A stretch of DNA of 64,000 nucleotides from Hippophae tibetana (lineage: Eukaryota; Streptophyta; Magnoliopsida; Rosales; Elaeagnaceae), in the NCBI GenBank assembly GCA_037013495.1, contig CM072810.1:29913843-29977842 (forward strand), in the 5' to 3' direction. Position 1 is the first letter of the stretch. Each line of letters starts with the position of its first letter. Below the pieces are notes generated by a model, which saw only the letters and a list, made by a program, of their open reading frames with translations, was not told the origin of the DNA and searched no databases. A program made the position numbers and the translations under genes. Shown piece by piece: positions 63,852 through 64,000 of the stretch.

Positions 63852-64000
63852 ATAAGATTGAGAAATTCATACCTATAATACCTTATCATTTTCAAGCCAA
63901 AGTTACCTTGCTTTAGTCCATGTACAAGCCAATTGAACATACTCTTAAATGAATCTGTTGGGCAAGTATTCGAACCGCAGCACTTTTGGCCGAGATAGAG
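63852..64000 (+). repeat. Partial K-like monomer cut by the window end
   Basis: The final 149 bases match the start of a K monomer (ATACCTATA, CATGTACAAGCCAATTG, GAACCGCA). In the first copy the M-N pair is followed by a D-like O monomer instead. The order therefore diverges here and the array continues past the window. Confidence 0.85.

Larger units (their letters stand above)
1..64000 (+). repeat. Satellite array, ~591-bp monomer, 108 complete copies plus one partial
   Basis: The ATTAGATTGAG word (or a one-base variant) recurs at 1, 593, 1185, 1776, 2369 and so on to 63852, with spacings of 590-594 bp. Every monomer is in the same orientation and no foreign sequence separates them. Monomers are AT-rich and closely similar; diagnostic substitutions sort them into recurring types arranged in higher-order repeats. 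591 is 3 x 197, so most copies keep the same reading phase, but stops and frameshifts interrupt each one. Length changes cluster in the T-tract and A-tract near monomer position 320-345. Centromeric or other heterochromatic location is inferred from the structure, not shown. Confidence 0.97.

Noticed and set aside
1-64000. CRISPR-like or other prokaryotic repeat array
   Set aside because: The repeat unit is ~591 bp with no short repeat/unique spacer alternation and no cas genes. The organisation is that of a eukaryotic satellite.
1-64000. Intact LTR retrotransposon or its LTRs
   Set aside because: Only a gag-like segment is present. There is no primer-binding site, polypurine tract, protease, integrase or reverse transcriptase, and no LTR pair.
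1-64000. Ribosomal DNA, tRNA cluster or telomere repeat
   Set aside because: No rRNA or tRNA-like segments and no TTTAGGG-type runs are seen in the monomer.
1-64000. A novel defence, toxin or metabolic gene system
   Set aside because: There is no gene-scale coding sequence in the window. The interest lies in satellite origin and turnover.

Overview
The window is a single uninterrupted satellite DNA array. It holds 108 complete monomers plus one partial monomer, each 590-594 bp (mostly 591-592), all head-to-tail in the + orientation from base 1 to base 64000. I see no conventional gene, RNA gene, unrelated transposon insertion, inversion or gap. The strong A+T bias, the higher-order repeat (HOR) organisation and the derivation from a Ty1/copia-type retroelement suggest the nuclear genome of a land plant, from centromeric, pericentromeric, subtelomeric or knob-like heterochromatin. 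The species cannot be named from the sequence. I set the monomer boundary at the recurring ATTAGATTGAG word that opens the window, which is an arbitrary phase.

The main result is the origin of the monomer. Read across a monomer boundary, nearly all of it is a decayed, frameshifted fragment of a Ty1/copia-type gag (UBN2-like) gene. Short stretches in collinear order carry ILETTH, QEDETFDKVFACFSNIIKYL, NLGGPISKEN, PYHFQAKVTLL, NESVGQVFE, GKNLALKT and EEKMALLAERF..FLRKK. They are broken by stops and frame changes, and the fragment ends before any zinc knuckle. So a ~0.59 kb piece of gag appears to have been captured and amplified as a satellite. The short open frames on both strands are leftovers of this and are not convincing genes.

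The layout has three zones. Zone I (1-33119) is built from four monomer types: A (CCATTTACAAG, GTGGATCG), B (AGTTGATCG, TCCACATTT, GACGTTG), C (GGCCGACATAG, CCGAGCAAAC) and D (GGTCGAGATAG, CCGATCGAAC). The basic HOR is A-B-C-D, about 2365 bp, with 3-monomer and 5-monomer variants and several hybrid monomers that mark recombination. Zone II (33120-46722) uses modified types (C', D', E, F, D''), dominated by a D'-E-F-D'' HOR of 2365-2366 bp present four times. A three-monomer patch at 42584-44357 interrupts it and shares rare variants with zone I. Zone III (46723-64000) has a third set (G to O). There a 2363-bp four-monomer unit (I-J-K-L) occurs once at 50266-52628 and three times in tandem at 55582-62670, inside a larger duplicated context.

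No genes cooperate here. The window records satellite birth from a retroelement and its turnover by unequal crossover and conversion-like exchange. Sequence features conserved across monomers are a 16-bp palindrome containing TTCTAGAA, a two-tier stem-loop (outer AACATGCAA/TTGCATGTT, inner ACTTT/AAAGT), and a T-tract/A-tract inverted repeat at the join between successive gag fragments.
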